In this document: positions 18,421-26,835 of the stretch, one piece after another
Layout of the letters: every line of letters begins with the position of its first letter
How positions within the stretch are numbered: the first letter of the stretch is position 1
Assembly: GCA_002393955.1 (NCBI GenBank)
Contig: DGSK01000028.1
Location: forward strand, 1-64,000
Length of the DNA stretch: 64,000 nucleotides
Direction of reading: 5' to 3'
Source of the DNA: Lachnospiraceae bacterium UBA4364
GTDB lineage: Bacteria; Bacillota; Clostridia; Lachnospirales; Lachnospiraceae
Position numbers and translations under genes: made by a program
Notes under the pieces: model-generated
Seen by the model: the letters and a program-made list of their open reading frames with translations, nothing else
What the model was told of the DNA's origin: nothing
Databases searched by the model: none

Positions 18421-18448
18421 ATATGCCGCCTGAAAACAAGCGGCATAT
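18421..18448 (-). terminator. Intergenic hairpin between rpsB and tsf
   Basis: A perfect 9-bp stem ATATGCCGC/GCGGCATAT with a 10-base loop, followed on the minus strand by a short TTTT. It lies 28 bases after the rpsB stop. It could act as a partial terminator that lowers tsf relative to rpsB. Confidence 0.6.
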
Positions 18449-18476
18449 CGGGTTAGTCATGTTTTAACTTAAGGAA

Positions 18477-19232
18477 TTAAACCTCTCCTGCTTCAGCCTG
18501 CTCAGCCTCTGCAGCTGCGCTCTCAGCCTCCTCAGGGGTGATCATCTCCTCACCCTGTCTGCCCTCTATAACAGCGTCTGCCATCTTGGATACGATAAGC
18601 TTAACTGCACGGATAGCATCATCATTACCGGGGATAACATAATCAAGCTCCTCGGGATCGCAGTTAGTATCTGAAATACCGAAAAGTGTTATACCAAGTG
18701 CATGTGCCTCCTGGATGCAGATATGCTCCTTCTTGGGATCTACTACAAAGATCGCATCGGGAACACGCTCCATGTTCTTGATACCGCCGATGTTCTTCTC
18801 GAGCTTATCCCATTCCTTCTTAAGCTCGATAACTTCCTTCTTGGGAAGTACATCGAAAGTTCCGTCCATGCTCATCTTCTCGATCTCGTTGAGTCTCTTG
18901 ATCCTTGACTGGATAGTCTTGAAATTGGTAAGCATACCTCCAAGCCATCTCTCATTTACATAGTACATACCGCAACGCTCTGCCTCTGTCTTGATAGCAT
19001 CCTGAGCCTGCTTCTTTGTACCTACGAAAAGTACTGTACCGCCCTGTGCAGCGATATCAGAGATAGCATTGTAAGCGGAATCGATCATGCCTACAGTCTT
19101 CTGCAGGTCGATGATGTGAATACCGTTTCTCTCAGTGAAGATATACGGCTTCATCTTAGGATTCCATCTTCTGGTCTGGTGTCCGAAATGTACACCTGCC
19201 TCCAACAGCTGTTTCATTGAAATTACGCTCAT
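18477..19232 (-). CDS. rpsB: 30S ribosomal protein S2
   Basis: 251 aa from the ATG at 19232, which has CGGAGG upstream; a TTG 33 bases earlier is rejected. S2 features: ISMKQLLEAGVHFGHQTRRW at the N-terminus, NPKMKPYIF, and LFVGTKKQAQ. The C-terminus carries a Glu/Ala-rich tail. First gene of the rpsB-tsf transcript. Confidence 0.98.
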   Translation of the reverse strand: MSVISMKQLLEAGVHFGHQTRRWNPKMKPYIFTERNGIHIIDLQKTVGMIDSAYNAISDIAAQGGTVLFVGTKKQAQDAIKTEAERCGMYYVNERWLGGMLTNFKTIQSRIKRLNEIEKMSMDGTFDVLPKKEVIELKKEWDKLEKNIGGIKNMERVPDAIFVVDPKKEHICIQEAHALGITLFGISDTNCDPEELDYVIPGNDDAIRAVKLIVSKMADAVIEGRQGEEMITPEEAESAAAEAEQAEAGEV

Positions 19233-19324
19233 TTGTTTTCCTCCGTGGTTTAAACTTCTGTGCAATTAACCCTTGATACCGGGCACCTTACGGCGTTATG
19301 CACATGTTTTTTCGCAACGTGCAT

Positions 19325-19353
19325 ATTTTAGCATTAGAGTTTTGCTTGTGCAA
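19325..19353 (-). promoter_or_regulatory. Promoter of rpsB-tsf
   Basis: Minus strand: -35 TTGCAC (19348-19353), 17-base spacer, -10 TAAAAT (19325-19330). The leader of about 85 bases could hold an S2 autoregulatory site, but no known S2 leader motif was identified. Confidence 0.75.
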
Positions 19354-19367
19354 GGACTTTTTAATAA

Positions 19368-21521
19368 TTAAAAATCAAAATCCATAACCTGTGAGTCAAA
19401 ATAATCTCCCTCGTCGCTGACTGCCGGTGTATACACTATCAGGCGCACAGGCTCGTCATTCCTTGTGGAAACCGTGTCTGTGTAGCATTGCTTTCCATCC
19501 AGGTACAGTCCGTAATACCCGCTGTCCCCTTCATAATAAGCAAGCATACCCAAAGGAGTTTCAGCAGTTGCACCATTCGTCCAGTAATCCTGTACCACTG
19601 TCCGGCTCACATTTCCGCTTTCCATTACTATAAGATCTGGGCACTGAAGACGTTCCTCTTCCGTAACTCCGAGCGCTTCCGCAAATGCAGCAAACTCCGT
19701 ATCAGCCCATATTCCCTTGTCATTAACCTGTATCATCATAACCGATCCCTGCATTTTGGGAAACCAGGTAGAAAACAGTACCGGGTCGTTGAATGTCTCG
19801 AATACAAATACAGTATCCAAACTGTCTGTTGTACGCACAAACGAACCGACATCGCTTAAAGTTTCCTCAGATCCGTAGTACGAGTCGAGGTAGTCAAAAC
19901 GCTCGGATACAAACACGCGGAAATCATCAAGACCTGTCTCGGGATCGTTATGGTTGGAATCCGGCCATCTCTCTATATCCCTTGTGAATGCTCCTGAACC
20001 GTAGATCTGAGCCTCGAGCCTGTCCAGAAGCGCATTTACCTTTTCATCAGACCATGCATTTCCACGCAGTGTCTGATATTTTTCAACAATTTCCGTACGT
20101 ATCTCCGGATCACCATTGACCAAAACCTGATGAAGAGGTCCGTCATCACTGAGTACATTTTCGTCCGGCGGCACATCATACAGATCAGCCTCTGTCTTCT
20201 GTCGGTTTCCCCATGTAAGATCCAGATCCCAGGGGATCATCAGTATATGCCACTCGCCGTTTTCCTCCCAGACCGCCTCGTAACGGTTAGTAAAGCCCGC
20301 CACATGAATATTGTCAACACCCTGTGTCAGATTAGTAAAAAGGTGGTAGTCGATGGCATTGTCCACATCCATTATCGACCTCAATGCCTCATTGTCATTC
20401 CGTGCATTGTAAAACTCTTCATAATATGAAAGTACCGGACTCCAGTACTCTGTGTCAATAGTGCCGTCCGCCACAGTCTTACGCTCCGAAAAGCCATATA
20501 CCCTGCCGTCAGGACTGAAGCCTATCAGGTTATCATCGACCTGCAGGCCGGAGTTATTGCTTGATGCTTTATAGACCGATCCCTTGTCCTTTATACCAAG
20601 TGACCTTTCATCCGGCGGACAGCAGATTGCATACAGACCGGCGTACCTTCCGTCGATCAGGACTTCCGTGTAGCGGTATGTTATGGAAGTATCTATACCG
20701 AAAGCATTGTCCGTACCGCAGCTTTCCTCCCACAGCATAAACGAAAATACATTCCTTACCCTTTCCTGGTCGTTATAGGCAGGATAAAGATACCAGGTAA
20801 AATCTTCCCGCATATCAAGCAATGAGATCCGGTTCTTTTTAAATCCGTCCGGACCATTCTCACCGAATTCGATATGGTAGGGTTTCTTCGGGTATTTTCT
20901 GGTGGTATAGCCCCTGAGCCTTGCATTACCGTCAGCAGTGACCAGATGGGTTTCTTTGCCGTAATTATCTATAAGCTTAAAATGTATGGGTTTATCCTCT
21001 TTTTCCTTTTCATCAGGTGCGATCCCGCCCTCCGGAAAATCCATCACGATGATGGGCAGCGGCGTCATATAAATCTCGCCGCAAAAATATTCACTGTCAG
21101 TATAGGCAACAAACTCCATGGGCACATTTTCCCGTATGCTCTCCTCCGTGACATCTGTCTCAAGGAAAGCCACCTTAAGCCCTTTTTCGCCTTTTATTTT
21201 TACTCTTGGATCCGGTTTAGAAACCTCCGCCTCGGGCAGAGAATAATACCACCTGCCTTCCGACAGGTCTGCCGGAAGTTCAATATCGTCAAAGATAATA
21301 CTGAACGGCATTTCAGAAATTTCCTGCCGCCCTTCCTTTATGGATGCAAAGGCACTCTCGTTAACACTCATTTCCGAAAGCCTCACTCCAGTGCTCCTTA
21401 ACAGAAAAAGAACGGCTACAGCCGCCAGAAGAACTACTGCCAAAGCCACCACTGCGATGACAGTAAAATTCCGCTTATTGTCCTCAACACTCAGTTTTGC
21501 CATTTTGCGCACTTCTTGCAT
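19368..21521 (-). CDS. CotH-family protein, membrane anchored
   Basis: 717 aa. A short basic N-terminus is followed by a transmembrane helix (about residues 20-42) and a large outer region. A CotH kinase-like domain runs from about 210 to 490: RLRGYTTRKYPKKPYHIEF at its start, a central YRYTEVLIDGRYAGLYAI, and MIPWDLDLTWGN near its end, which carries the Asp residues typical of the family. CotH proteins are atypical kinases first known from spore coats; related extracellular forms in non-sporulating clostridia have unclear substrates. The C-terminal 200 residues are unassigned. Start taken as the ATG at 21521, with 21503 also possible; neither has a strong ribosome site. Confidence 0.85.
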   Translation of the reverse strand: MQEVRKMAKLSVEDNKRNFTVIAVVALAVVLLAAVAVLFLLRSTGVRLSEMSVNESAFASIKEGRQEISEMPFSIIFDDIELPADLSEGRWYYSLPEAEVSKPDPRVKIKGEKGLKVAFLETDVTEESIRENVPMEFVAYTDSEYFCGEIYMTPLPIIVMDFPEGGIAPDEKEKEDKPIHFKLIDNYGKETHLVTADGNARLRGYTTRKYPKKPYHIEFGENGPDGFKKNRISLLDMREDFTWYLYPAYNDQERVRNVFSFMLWEESCGTDNAFGIDTSITYRYTEVLIDGRYAGLYAICCPPDERSLGIKDKGSVYKASSNNSGLQVDDNLIGFSPDGRVYGFSERKTVADGTIDTEYWSPVLSYYEEFYNARNDNEALRSIMDVDNAIDYHLFTNLTQGVDNIHVAGFTNRYEAVWEENGEWHILMIPWDLDLTWGNRQKTEADLYDVPPDENVLSDDGPLHQVLVNGDPEIRTEIVEKYQTLRGNAWSDEKVNALLDRLEAQIYGSGAFTRDIERWPDSNHNDPETGLDDFRVFVSERFDYLDSYYGSEETLSDVGSFVRTTDSLDTVFVFETFNDPVLFSTWFPKMQGSVMMIQVNDKGIWADTEFAAFAEALGVTEEERLQCPDLIVMESGNVSRTVVQDYWTNGATAETPLGMLAYYEGDSGYYGLYLDGKQCYTDTVSTRNDEPVRLIVYTPAVSDEGDYFDSQVMDFDF

Positions 21522-21536
21522 TTTTATCCATAGCCT

Positions 21537-21598
21537 GTCCTAATCCAAAAACCGCTTAGGACACTTTTCAGTTGCAGTCTCAACCGAAAATCATTATA
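21537..21598 (-). promoter_or_regulatory. Extended -10 promoter and leader hairpin of the CotH gene
   Basis: Minus strand: TGC-TATAAT (-10 at 21593-21598) forms an extended -10 with no good -35. About 30 bases downstream a 7-bp stem GTCCTAA/TTAGGAC (21556-21562 with 21537-21543) lies just before the CotH start and could affect translation. Confidence 0.5.
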
Positions 21599-21804
21599 GC
21601 ATAAATTTCTATCCTATGCTGTCTGCTATCTTCTGAACCTATTTTATCATTTTTCCTTGCCAGCGTCCTGTATAATTCACGGAATTCAGTATGGAACCGT
21701 GAATCATCATAATCAACCGTTGATGTAAGAACATTCATGCGATAATCTGAAACTCCCTTCGTTGCCGCAAAGAAAGACATGATACAAGACAGAATACGCC
21801 TCAC
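21580..21804 (-). pseudogene. Short ORF, possible gene fragment
   Basis: 74 codons from a GTG, or 66 from the ATG at 21780, with no ribosome site for either. The text (FFAATKGVSDYRMNVL, then EFRELYRTLARKND) looks like real protein rather than random sequence. It overlaps the CotH promoter region. It may be a leftover of an earlier gene in this decayed island. Family not recognised. Confidence 0.3.
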
Positions 21805-21975
21805 TCTGCGTTAATCTAATAAAATGTGATTTTGCAATTTCTCCCGATTTCGGGATGCCGAATGGCTATGACTTATGATTTCCAGATAAGTCCTACTGTT
21901 AGTAATGAATTTAGCACAAAACAGACTGCTTTTCAAGGGGATAATTTCACTGCAGCATTTTCATATCTCCATGTA
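21805..21975. other. Non-coding stretch, nothing recognised
   Basis: No convincing gene on either strand. A small hairpin CCCGAtttCGGG lies around 21843-21853. The short plus-strand ORF here lacks coding character. Confidence 0.5.
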
Positions 21976-22359
21976 TTACCACCTATCCCAATAATCATAA
22001 TAAGAAAGCGGTAAGTCAGCACCCCATAAAACATCGTAAACATCATCTATCTTTTTATCGTTATTTATATGAACATAATAACATTTCTCAACCTGAGTGC
22101 CATCAAATAAATTCCACACAATTACTTCTCTTGCACAAAGCAAATACTTCCTTCCATCTAAAACAATAACATCATCAAAATGTTTATTACCATCTTTTGT
22201 ATATCTCCATTCAACTTGGTCAACACTTTTCCCCAAAAGCCAACGCTCATTAACTTTTCTTCTACTCTTAACAAAGTCACTTTGAAGAAAAAAAATAGTA
22301 ATCACACCAATTATGATCGTCACAAAGATAGCACCAATTATTATCTTTTTCTTGCTCAC
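21976..22359 (-). CDS. Small membrane protein of unknown function
   Basis: 127 aa if translation starts at the GTG at 22359, which has AGGAG five bases upstream. The first 27 residues form a transmembrane helix (KKKIIIGAIFVTIIIGV). The rest is a soluble domain with an EWRY...HFDDVIVLDGRKYL pattern and an aromatic, acidic C-terminus. The same frame stays open and looks coding for a further 180 bases upstream (see 22360-22539), so this may instead be the tail of a 5'-damaged gene. It sits downstream of the toxin-like remnant and could be a membrane immunity protein; that is speculation. Confidence 0.5.
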   Translation of the reverse strand: MSKKKIIIGAIFVTIIIGVITIFFLQSDFVKSRRKVNERWLLGKSVDQVEWRYTKDGNKHFDDVIVLDGRKYLLCAREVIVWNLFDGTQVEKCYYVHINNDKKIDDVYDVLWGADLPLSYYDYWDRW

Positions 22360-22539
22360 ACCAACTCCTATTATTATCAAAACCACTATAACTAACGCTA
22401 TTCCTATCGGTACTCCAACAGAAAAAGTAAACGCATATGTCTCTCTCTGTTCTGCAACATACCATCCGTCATAATCTTTGTATTCTCTATAAAACGGATT
22501 ATTATCCTCTTCAAGGTTTAAATCCGCCTTAATAGCATG
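22360..22539 (-). pseudogene. Coding-like segment without a start codon
   Basis: In the same frame as the gene at 21976-22359 the translation stays open from a TAG at 22540-22542. It reads EEDNNPFYREYKDYDGWYV, then a hydrophobic helix (IGIALVIVVLIIIGVG). No ATG, GTG or TTG occurs before the helix. It looks like the N-terminal part of a membrane protein whose start was lost, joined in frame to the next helix. Confidence 0.4.
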
Positions 22540-22628
22540 CTACCTGATGCCTGCCTATTTTTTTGCCTGTATTATTGAATTTTCAAGGTACTTTACGCCA
22601 TTTGGGTGTGGGAAGTTTTAGTCAATAA

Positions 22629-23177
22629 TTAACCTATGTAGTCAACATCCGTTTCCCAGTACCAATTCCCATAAAGTGATCTTGCTGTTCTATCATTATT
22701 CTTATAGGCATCATCAATATATATTAAATAATGATATATCGTATTTCTTTCCTCTGCCGATTTTCCTGATATTTTCTTTAACCTTACAGGTATGGACATT
22801 TTCATGTGCCCAGAATCATCATAATTAACAAATGCAGCATAAAAACATCCGTAATCTGAATCATCCTTATATTTTTCCTTCAACTCAGCCAAATACACAC
22901 AAGCAACTTCATCTTCATGTTTCTCAGAATATTTGTTGTTATCGTATTTTTTTGTCACCACACTATGCCGAAAATCTTCCACATAATATATTATATAATT
23001 CAAACCCGGTTCGTACAATTGTGAAAAGTATTTTTTCATATATTCAAATTTATCCTTGTCTCCATAATAGCATCTTTTTACATCTCTCTCCTTCTGTAAA
23101 CCTTAAATACAAACATGTAATTATTACCCCGATGAACAATAATATAGAGCATCCGATTTTTATATTTTTTTATTCAT
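22629..23177 (-). pseudogene. Frameshifted gene, possible toxin-immunity gene
   Basis: The intact part (from the ATG at 23039) is 136 codons. Translation in the same frame continues upstream without an ATG (YYGDKDKFEY). A neighbouring frame gives a membrane or signal segment (KIGCSILLFIGVIITCLYLR) preceded by an ATG at 23177 with an A7 tract. Two frameshifts, one at the A7 tract and one near 23090, would join these into one protein of about 180 aa with an N-terminal membrane segment and a soluble domain. It begins 21 bases after the stop of the toxin-like fragment, the place where immunity genes normally lie. Family not recognised. The frameshifts could be real decay or sequencing errors. Confidence 0.45.
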
Positions 23178-23197
23178 TTCGTAAATACCACATTAAC

Positions 23198-23458
23198 TTA
23201 TTCTATAATATGCACATAACTATAATCGTCACTAAATATATCATATAAGTCATATCCTTTCCCAATATTCTCTGCATCTTGCGGGCTATCAAATTCTCTT
23301 TTTTCTAAATAGGAGTAAAAACTTCCACCAAATTGTAATTCATCCAACAAGTATCCGCCTGCATTTCCAGAAAAGCCAAATAAAATATTGCCAAAATCTT
23401 CTGCATCATATATCTCGTCACCATAAATAAATATGAAAGAACTATTGTAGAAAGTAAA
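23198..23458 (-). pseudogene. C-terminal fragment of a polymorphic toxin (toxin-44-like)
   Basis: 86 codons, open from an in-frame TAG at 23459-23461 to TAA. It has no proper start. The text DFGNILFGFSGNAGGY, followed by LQFGGSFYSYLEK and DSPQDAENIGKGYDLY, resembles the C-terminal domain of polymorphic toxin type 44, whose hallmark is a GNxxYGxxG motif followed by a D-x-P-x-D-x-x-x-I-x-x-G-Y region. The upstream part, which would carry trafficking domains, is missing; the break coincides with IS-end-like repeats at 23464-23522. Assignment rests on motif memory only. Confidence 0.5.
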
Positions 23459-23463
23459 CTATA

Positions 23464-23522
23464 CCCCAGATAATGGACACGGCTTCTGGTTAGGTCGGTA
23501 CCACATCCCCGTATCATGGACA
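23464..23522. repeat. Pair of direct repeats, probable IS end remnant
   Basis: CCCCAGATAATGGACA (23464-23479) and CCCCGTATCATGGACA (23507-23522) match at 13 of 16 positions, 43 bases apart. They lie immediately upstream of the truncated toxin fragment. Repeated sites like this are found at the ends of IS21-type elements. No transposase is present. Confidence 0.45.
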
Positions 23523-23786
23523 GCCCTTACCTTGTGATTTTACTCTTTAAATATGATTACTGATGTGAACCCCGCATTCGGTAAGAGTTTCTGAAGCTCT
23601 TGTTTATAATATTTTTCTATTTTACAGTATGAGCAGAATATAAGGCAGGAATATGTACGTTATAATGTCAATTCCCTGAACTTTGAAGAATACTGACATC
23701 CATCTTCATACCTGCGCTAAAACAGATCAAAGATTCTCACGCAAGATTCTCATCTTTTTACCATACTACATGTTGAAATAATTTTG
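23523..23786. other. Intergenic stretch, nothing recognised
   Basis: AT-rich, with stops in all frames. A short direct repeat AGATTCTCA occurs at 23731-23739 and 23745-23753. No gene or RNA structure recognised. Confidence 0.5.
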
Positions 23787-23809
23787 TGCTATAATAACAT
23801 GTCTTGACA
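23787..23809 (+). promoter_or_regulatory. Promoter region of the FKBP-like gene
   Basis: TGC-TATAAT (-10 at 23790-23795) is an extended -10 with a weak -35 (TACATG, 17 bases upstream). A TTGACA follows at 23804-23809 but has no well-placed -10. The start codon is about 90 bases downstream. Confidence 0.45.
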
Positions 23810-23886
23810 ATTTTGAGACATTAGTATTGTTTGGGAACTGTGGCATTTTTTGCGGCCGCCCGTAAGAATTAGGAGGAATGAAAACA

Positions 23887-25191
23887 GTGAGTTCAGAAAA
23901 CAATAATGAAAAAAAAGATTCCGTTAAAATATCCGATGAATACACTCCGGACACAACGGATACAGCAGTGGAAAATGATGCTGACAGCAGCAGAAAGAAA
24001 ACAATGCTCATCGTCGAGATTGTTATAGCAGTACTTGCAGTGGCATTCATCGCAGTTGCCATTATAATAAAGAAAACTCCCGCCCCCGAGGTTGCTGTAA
24101 GCGGTCCCTCCGCAAGCAGCGATGCCGCCGATGTCACCGGCACGGAGTCCGCATCCGTAAACAGCACGGTATTTGACACCATGCCCGATATTCCAGGTGC
24201 CGCTGATCTCAATACCCTGACCGCAGATGACTGCGAAAAGGCCGTGAAAGCAGGTACCATGCTGAAACTGACAGCTCCGGACGGAGCCACTGTATACGTA
24301 AACGACTATAAGAAGAACCTTAAGGGCACTGTTTCTGTAGATGAGGCTGACATCGACGAACTTGTCTTCGAGCGTGTCACAGCGTATTACGGAGAGGACC
24401 AGCCGACAGACCATGACACAGCAGCTCTCCATGATACTGTCAGCATAAACTATGCCGGCAAGATAAACGGTGTTGCATTCGACGGCGGTACTGCCGATGA
24501 CCAGGTACTTACTCTCGGTGCAGGCGGCTATATAGACGGTTTCGAAGACGGCATAGTCGGAATGACTGTCGGTGAAACAAAAGACATCAATGTAACTTTC
24601 CCTGTCGACTACGGCGCAACAGATCTTGCCGGAAAAGACGCTATATTTACCATTACCCTTAATGAAATAGTATCAACTACTGTTTATCCCGAACTCACTG
24701 ATGATATGGTAAATGAAACAACAGGAGGTGAAATTACCACAGTAGCAGAGCTTCGTGACGAAATCAAAAAAGAACTCATGAGCGAAAGCATCTGGGCATT
24801 CATCGGCGAAGACTATTATGTTTCAGACTTCCCTGCCGGTGAAGCAGAAAAGCTCTACACCACAAACCTCACCTATTACGACCAGATGGCAACATCTTCA
24901 AATATGCAGTTAGGCGATCTTCTTGCAATGTACGGCATGTCCCTTGATGCACTGAAGAGCGACATAATGGAATCATCTGCAAAGACCATAAGAGATTCCG
25001 TTCTCTATGATGCCATAGCCGCTGATGCAGGGATCAAGCTTACTGATGATGACATATTAGAGCTTGCAAAGCAGTATGATTATGATGACATAGACACCTT
25101 CCTCAGCGATAATGCCGCAACCAGAAAGCAGGTAGAAAGCTATATCATGAAGGAACGGATCACTGATTATTTGGTAAGCCTGGTTAAATGA
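23887..25191 (+). CDS. Membrane-anchored FKBP/trigger-factor-like foldase
   Basis: 434 aa. The GTG at 23887 is preferred because AGGAGG lies ten bases upstream; the ATG at 23878 is only one base from it. A charged N-terminus is followed by a transmembrane helix (about residues 40-62) and a Ser/Ala linker. An FKBP-type peptidyl-prolyl isomerase domain runs from about 165 to 262 (VSINYAGKINGVAFDGG, then GYIDGFEDGIVGM and VTFPVDYG). A helical region resembling the trigger-factor C-terminal domain follows, starting PELTDDMV. This is a trigger-factor core moved to the outer face of the membrane, probably helping secreted proteins to fold. It has a wider spacer before the transporter genes and may be a separate unit. 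Confidence 0.85.
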   Translation: MSSENNNEKKDSVKISDEYTPDTTDTAVENDADSSRKKTMLIVEIVIAVLAVAFIAVAIIIKKTPAPEVAVSGPSASSDAADVTGTESASVNSTVFDTMPDIPGAADLNTLTADDCEKAVKAGTMLKLTAPDGATVYVNDYKKNLKGTVSVDEADIDELVFERVTAYYGEDQPTDHDTAALHDTVSINYAGKINGVAFDGGTADDQVLTLGAGGYIDGFEDGIVGMTVGETKDINVTFPVDYGATDLAGKDAIFTITLNEIVSTTVYPELTDDMVNETTGGEITTVAELRDEIKKELMSESIWAFIGEDYYVSDFPAGEAEKLYTTNLTYYDQMATSSNMQLGDLLAMYGMSLDALKSDIMESSAKTIRDSVLYDAIAADAGIKLTDDDILELAKQYDYDDIDTFLSDNAATRKQVESYIMKERITDYLVSLVK

Positions 25192-25258
25192 TCAGTCGGC
25201 TGAATGACAGATATTAATAATTACACGTTAAGAAATTATTTTTACGGAGGAAAAAACT

Positions 25259-26080
25259 ATGAAAAAAAGATTTATCGCTGCACTTGCAGCATCAATGTTA
25301 ACACTCTCTGCCCTTGCAGGCTGTGCCGGCGGTACAGAAACCGCTTCTGATTCCGATTACGAATACATTAAGAACAACGGTAAGATGGTCATCGGCATAA
25401 CAGAATACCAGCCTATGAACTACTATGATGAAAACGGTACCCTTACAGGCTTCGATACAGAGTTTGCTCAGGCCGTATGCGAAAAACTGGGGATACAGGC
25501 AGAGTTCCAGATCATCGACTGGGATACAAAGGAGACAGAGCTTAAAAGTTCAAATATAGACTGCATCTGGAACGGTCTGACAGTCACCGAAGAAAGACGT
25601 GGGAATATGGACTTCACCACGCCCTACCTTGCTAATAAACAGTGCGTTGTCATCAATTCTGCTGACGCTGACAAATATACCGACATTGCATCACTCTCCT
25701 CTGCCCTTATGAGCGCTGAGTCCGGTTCAGCAGGAGAAACAGCTATCCAGTCTGCCACAGAGCTGGCTTCCGTAAGCTATACGGCTTCCGCATCACAGGC
25801 TGATGCTCTGCTTGCTCTCAACGCCGGAAACTATGATGCTATCGTAATCGATTACACAATGGCAAAGGCAAGCTGTGGTCAGGGGGACTACAGCAACCTT
25901 ATGATCGTTGAGAACATTCCCATGGCCTCAGAGCTCTACGCTATCGGATTCCGTACAGGAAGCGATATGACCGGGCATGTAAACGAGGTCATAAAAGAAA
26001 TGGTTGCAGACGGCTCACTTAAGGCTATTGCAGACAAGTACGAGCTTACTGAGCTCTACGAAGAAGCTCTTAACCAGTAA
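25259..26080 (+). CDS. Amino acid ABC transporter substrate-binding lipoprotein
   Basis: 273 aa. The lipobox SALAGC puts the modified Cys near residue 22. The mature part is a family-3 solute-binding fold: IGITEYQPMNYYDENG, GFDTEFAQAVCEKLG, and WDTKETELKSSNIDC, the pattern of polar amino acid binders. ACGGAGG precedes the ATG. It delivers the ligand to the permease and ATPase encoded next. The ligand cannot be read from the sequence. Confidence 0.93.
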   Translation: MKKRFIAALAASMLTLSALAGCAGGTETASDSDYEYIKNNGKMVIGITEYQPMNYYDENGTLTGFDTEFAQAVCEKLGIQAEFQIIDWDTKETELKSSNIDCIWNGLTVTEERRGNMDFTTPYLANKQCVVINSADADKYTDIASLSSALMSAESGSAGETAIQSATELASVSYTASASQADALLALNAGNYDAIVIDYTMAKASCGQGDYSNLMIVENIPMASELYAIGFRTGSDMTGHVNEVIKEMVADGSLKAIADKYELTELYEEALNQ

Positions 26081-26136
26081 TCATCGCATTTAATATTTGC
26101 AGTAAGTTTTGTTCAGATTTACATAGGGAATTTTTA

Positions 26137-26820
26137 TTGGAAACATTTATTAAAGTAACTTTACAGCTTGCAGGCGGATTCGGGACAACTTTGGCACTGT
26201 TCTTTCTTACACTGTTGTTTGCGATACCGCTTGCACTGCTTTTTGCCGTATTTGCCGGATCTTCAATAAAGCCCCTTAAATACCTTATGAGGGCCTTTAT
26301 CTACATTATCCGCGGTACTCCTCTACTCCTTCAGCTGATGATAGTGGTGTACCTTCCCGGCATCGCGTTCAATGCCCCCCTTACTAAATGGCAGATATTT
26401 GGCGGCAATGTAGCCACTTCCTATTTCTGCGGAGCGCTGTTTGCTTTCGTAGTGAATTATGCATGCTATTTTGCCGAGATATTCCGAGGAGGTATCGAAA
26501 ACATTCCCAAAGGACAGTATGAGGCCTGTGCCGTACTCGGCATGACAAGGAGTCAGACATTCTTCAGGGTTATTCTCCTGCAGGTCATCAGGAATATCCT
26601 GGCGCCCATGAGCAATGAAGTAGTCACACTGGTAAAGGACACTGCCCTTGCAAGGACTGTATCGGTTGTAGAGATATTCTTCGCCGCCAGCGAACTGCTG
26701 CGTGTGCAGTTCATCATCTGGCCTCTTTTCTACACCGGTGTATTCTATCTTGGTTTTTCAGCCTTGGTAACACTGTTATTCAATATGGCAGAAAAGAAAC
26801 TCTCAAAATACTGGAAATGA
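26137..26820 (+). CDS. Amino acid ABC transporter permease
   Basis: 227 aa starting at a TTG (26137); AGGGAA lies ten bases upstream and no ATG fits better. Five or so membrane helices of the HEAA/GltK type. The coupling motif EACAVLGMTRSQTFFRVILLQ, which contacts the ATPase, is clear, as is FIYIIRGTPLLLQLMIV near the N-terminus. Middle gene of the three-gene transporter set. Confidence 0.93.
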   Translation: METFIKVTLQLAGGFGTTLALFFLTLLFAIPLALLFAVFAGSSIKPLKYLMRAFIYIIRGTPLLLQLMIVVYLPGIAFNAPLTKWQIFGGNVATSYFCGALFAFVVNYACYFAEIFRGGIENIPKGQYEACAVLGMTRSQTFFRVILLQVIRNILAPMSNEVVTLVKDTALARTVSVVEIFFAASELLRVQFIIWPLFYTGVFYLGFSALVTLLFNMAEKKLSKYWK

Positions 26821-26835
26821 TTCAGGTGAAAATAA

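Noticed and set aside
23766..24290. 174-codon minus-strand ORF
   Set aside because: Antisense to the start of the foldase gene; low-complexity Ser/Ala/Val text explained by the coding strand.
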